Shown here: one piece after another, positions 63,151 to 64,000 of the stretch
How positions within the stretch are numbered: position 1 is the first letter of the stretch
Layout: each line of letters opens with the position of its first letter
Source: Setophaga petechia
Taxonomy: Eukaryota > Chordata > Aves > Passeriformes > Parulidae
Assembly: GCA_024362935.1 (NCBI GenBank)
Contig: JANCRA010000014.1
Span: forward strand, 4,545,001 to 4,609,000
DNA length: 64,000 bases
Reading direction: 5' to 3'
Position numbers and translations under genes: made by a program
Notes under the pieces: generated by a model
What the model was told of the DNA's origin: nothing
Databases searched by the model: none
Seen by the model: only the letters and a program-made list of their open reading frames with translations

Positions 63151-64000
63151 GGTTCCTGTAGTTTGTGCTTTGCTACTACACCTGCAGTGCTGTGCACAGG
63201 CTGTGCAGACTCACAGGGGTGAGCTTTCCCAGAGGGGCTGAGCCAGAGCTGCAGAGAGAAGTTAAAGATCAGGCATGCAGAGCTCACCTCGCACGCAGTC
63301 AGCTCAGGCTGAACACCCTGGGCTGTTCCAAAGGTCCCAGGAAGAGCTGCACTGGCAACAGCAGCTCTTAAAGGTCCAGGCAGCCTTTAGTGCCTGTCAG
63401 GGACTGCCTTATCCTCCAGCACAGCAGCCAAAGAGGGCAGAGAGTTTCTTCTTTAATAGCAGATTATATTCTGATGGTTTTATTGCTTTATTTGTATTGC
63501 CATATGTGTGGAAATCCCTGTCCTGCAATTTGTTCCGTTAGGTGCTGCACAGAGAGCCTGGAAATGATCCAGTCCCCAAACTGCTTACAAGATTGAGGAG
63601 ATTTTAACCTTCCACATCACTGAATGGCAGCTGAACCCTGCAGGAGTGCAAAGTAGGGGTACCATGAGCAACTTCTGTAAGTGGCTATAACCTATAAATC
63701 CATCCTCCTCCCTGCAGGTCACCCAGGGGCTTCAGGGTCTGGGACACCTTGGTGGGGGCTCCCATGCTAAAGCAGCAAAGCACTCGTGCAAAAAGATGCA
63801 GATTTTACATTGTTGACACTGATGTGGTCTGGATCCCTAGAGAAAGTGGCTTATGATAGACAGAGAGCAATCCAGGGCAGGAAGTCACTGATTTATTGGT
63901 GGGGATGGCAGCTGCTGAACTCATCACAGCACACTGAGCTGCTCCTCGTGGCCGACACCAGCCCCAACAAGCATCAGGGTCAGATTTGCCAAGTCACACA
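63151..64000 (+). repeat. Long direct repeat, copy 2 (truncated by window end)
   Basis: Same orientation as 56015-56866, offset 7136 bp, still matching at the last base of the window. Differences include one-base deletions near 63229 and 63796 and scattered substitutions. Its open frames are the same as those in copy 1 with small changes and do not look coding. Confidence 0.9.

Noticed and set aside
56015..64000. Interpretation of the direct repeats as the two LTRs of one provirus
   Set aside because: The 6.3 kb between them holds a host NAT gene and an unrelated solo LTR, with no gag, pol or primer-binding site.
1..64000. tRNA, rRNA, CRISPR, operon or prokaryotic-type signals
   Set aside because: Reading both strands by eye, I found no cloverleaf with A and B boxes, no rRNA block and no spaced repeat array. 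The sequence is clearly vertebrate nuclear DNA.

Overview
The window looks like nuclear genomic DNA from a bird, most likely a songbird. The coding genes are split by GT-AG introns. The spacer carries CR1 retroposon debris and solo retroviral LTRs of types that look familiar from passerine genomes. The one CpG island sits on a housekeeping promoter. The species assignment is an inference from these repeats and from the neighbourhood MPHOSPH6 + arylamine N-acetyltransferase (NAT) genes, not from a database match.

Layout. Positions 1 to about 34.6 kb contain no gene I can support. This is a gene desert with two solo LTRs (9872-10286 and about 31046-31443), a GATA microsatellite (about 28.02-28.14 kb), an isolated CpG-dense patch with an inverted repeat (about 14.45-14.9 kb), and AT-rich blocks that may be conserved regulatory DNA. 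A CpG island at about 34.67-35.11 kb opens MPHOSPH6, which runs on the + strand in five coding exons to a stop at 41708 and encodes a 172-residue nuclear exosome cofactor. Its 3'UTR probably ends near 42.5 kb.

From 46.3 kb the window holds a CR1 3' end and then three arylamine N-acetyltransferase genes, all on the - strand and convergent with MPHOSPH6: NAT-A (47978-48850, 290 aa), NAT-B (52624-53514, 296 aa) and NAT-C (58827-59690, 287 aa). Each is a single uninterrupted coding exon with the Cys68-His107-Asp122 triad at the canonical positions. Each has a strong splice acceptor 5-7 nt upstream of its ATG, which is the classic vertebrate NAT architecture of a non-coding 5' exon plus one coding exon.

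The most striking structure is a direct repeat of at least 850 bp: copy 1 at 56015-56866, copy 2 at 63151-64000 and cut off by the window end. The copies differ at about 11 sites, are offset by 7136 bp, and bracket NAT-C. The simplest reading is a recent tandem duplication whose second unit, possibly with a near-identical fourth NAT gene, continues beyond position 64000. A solo LTR (61281-61861) and a candidate non-coding NAT exon (donor at 61010) lie upstream of NAT-C. Functionally the window combines an RNA-surveillance housekeeping gene with an expanding xenobiotic/arylamine acetylation gene cluster.
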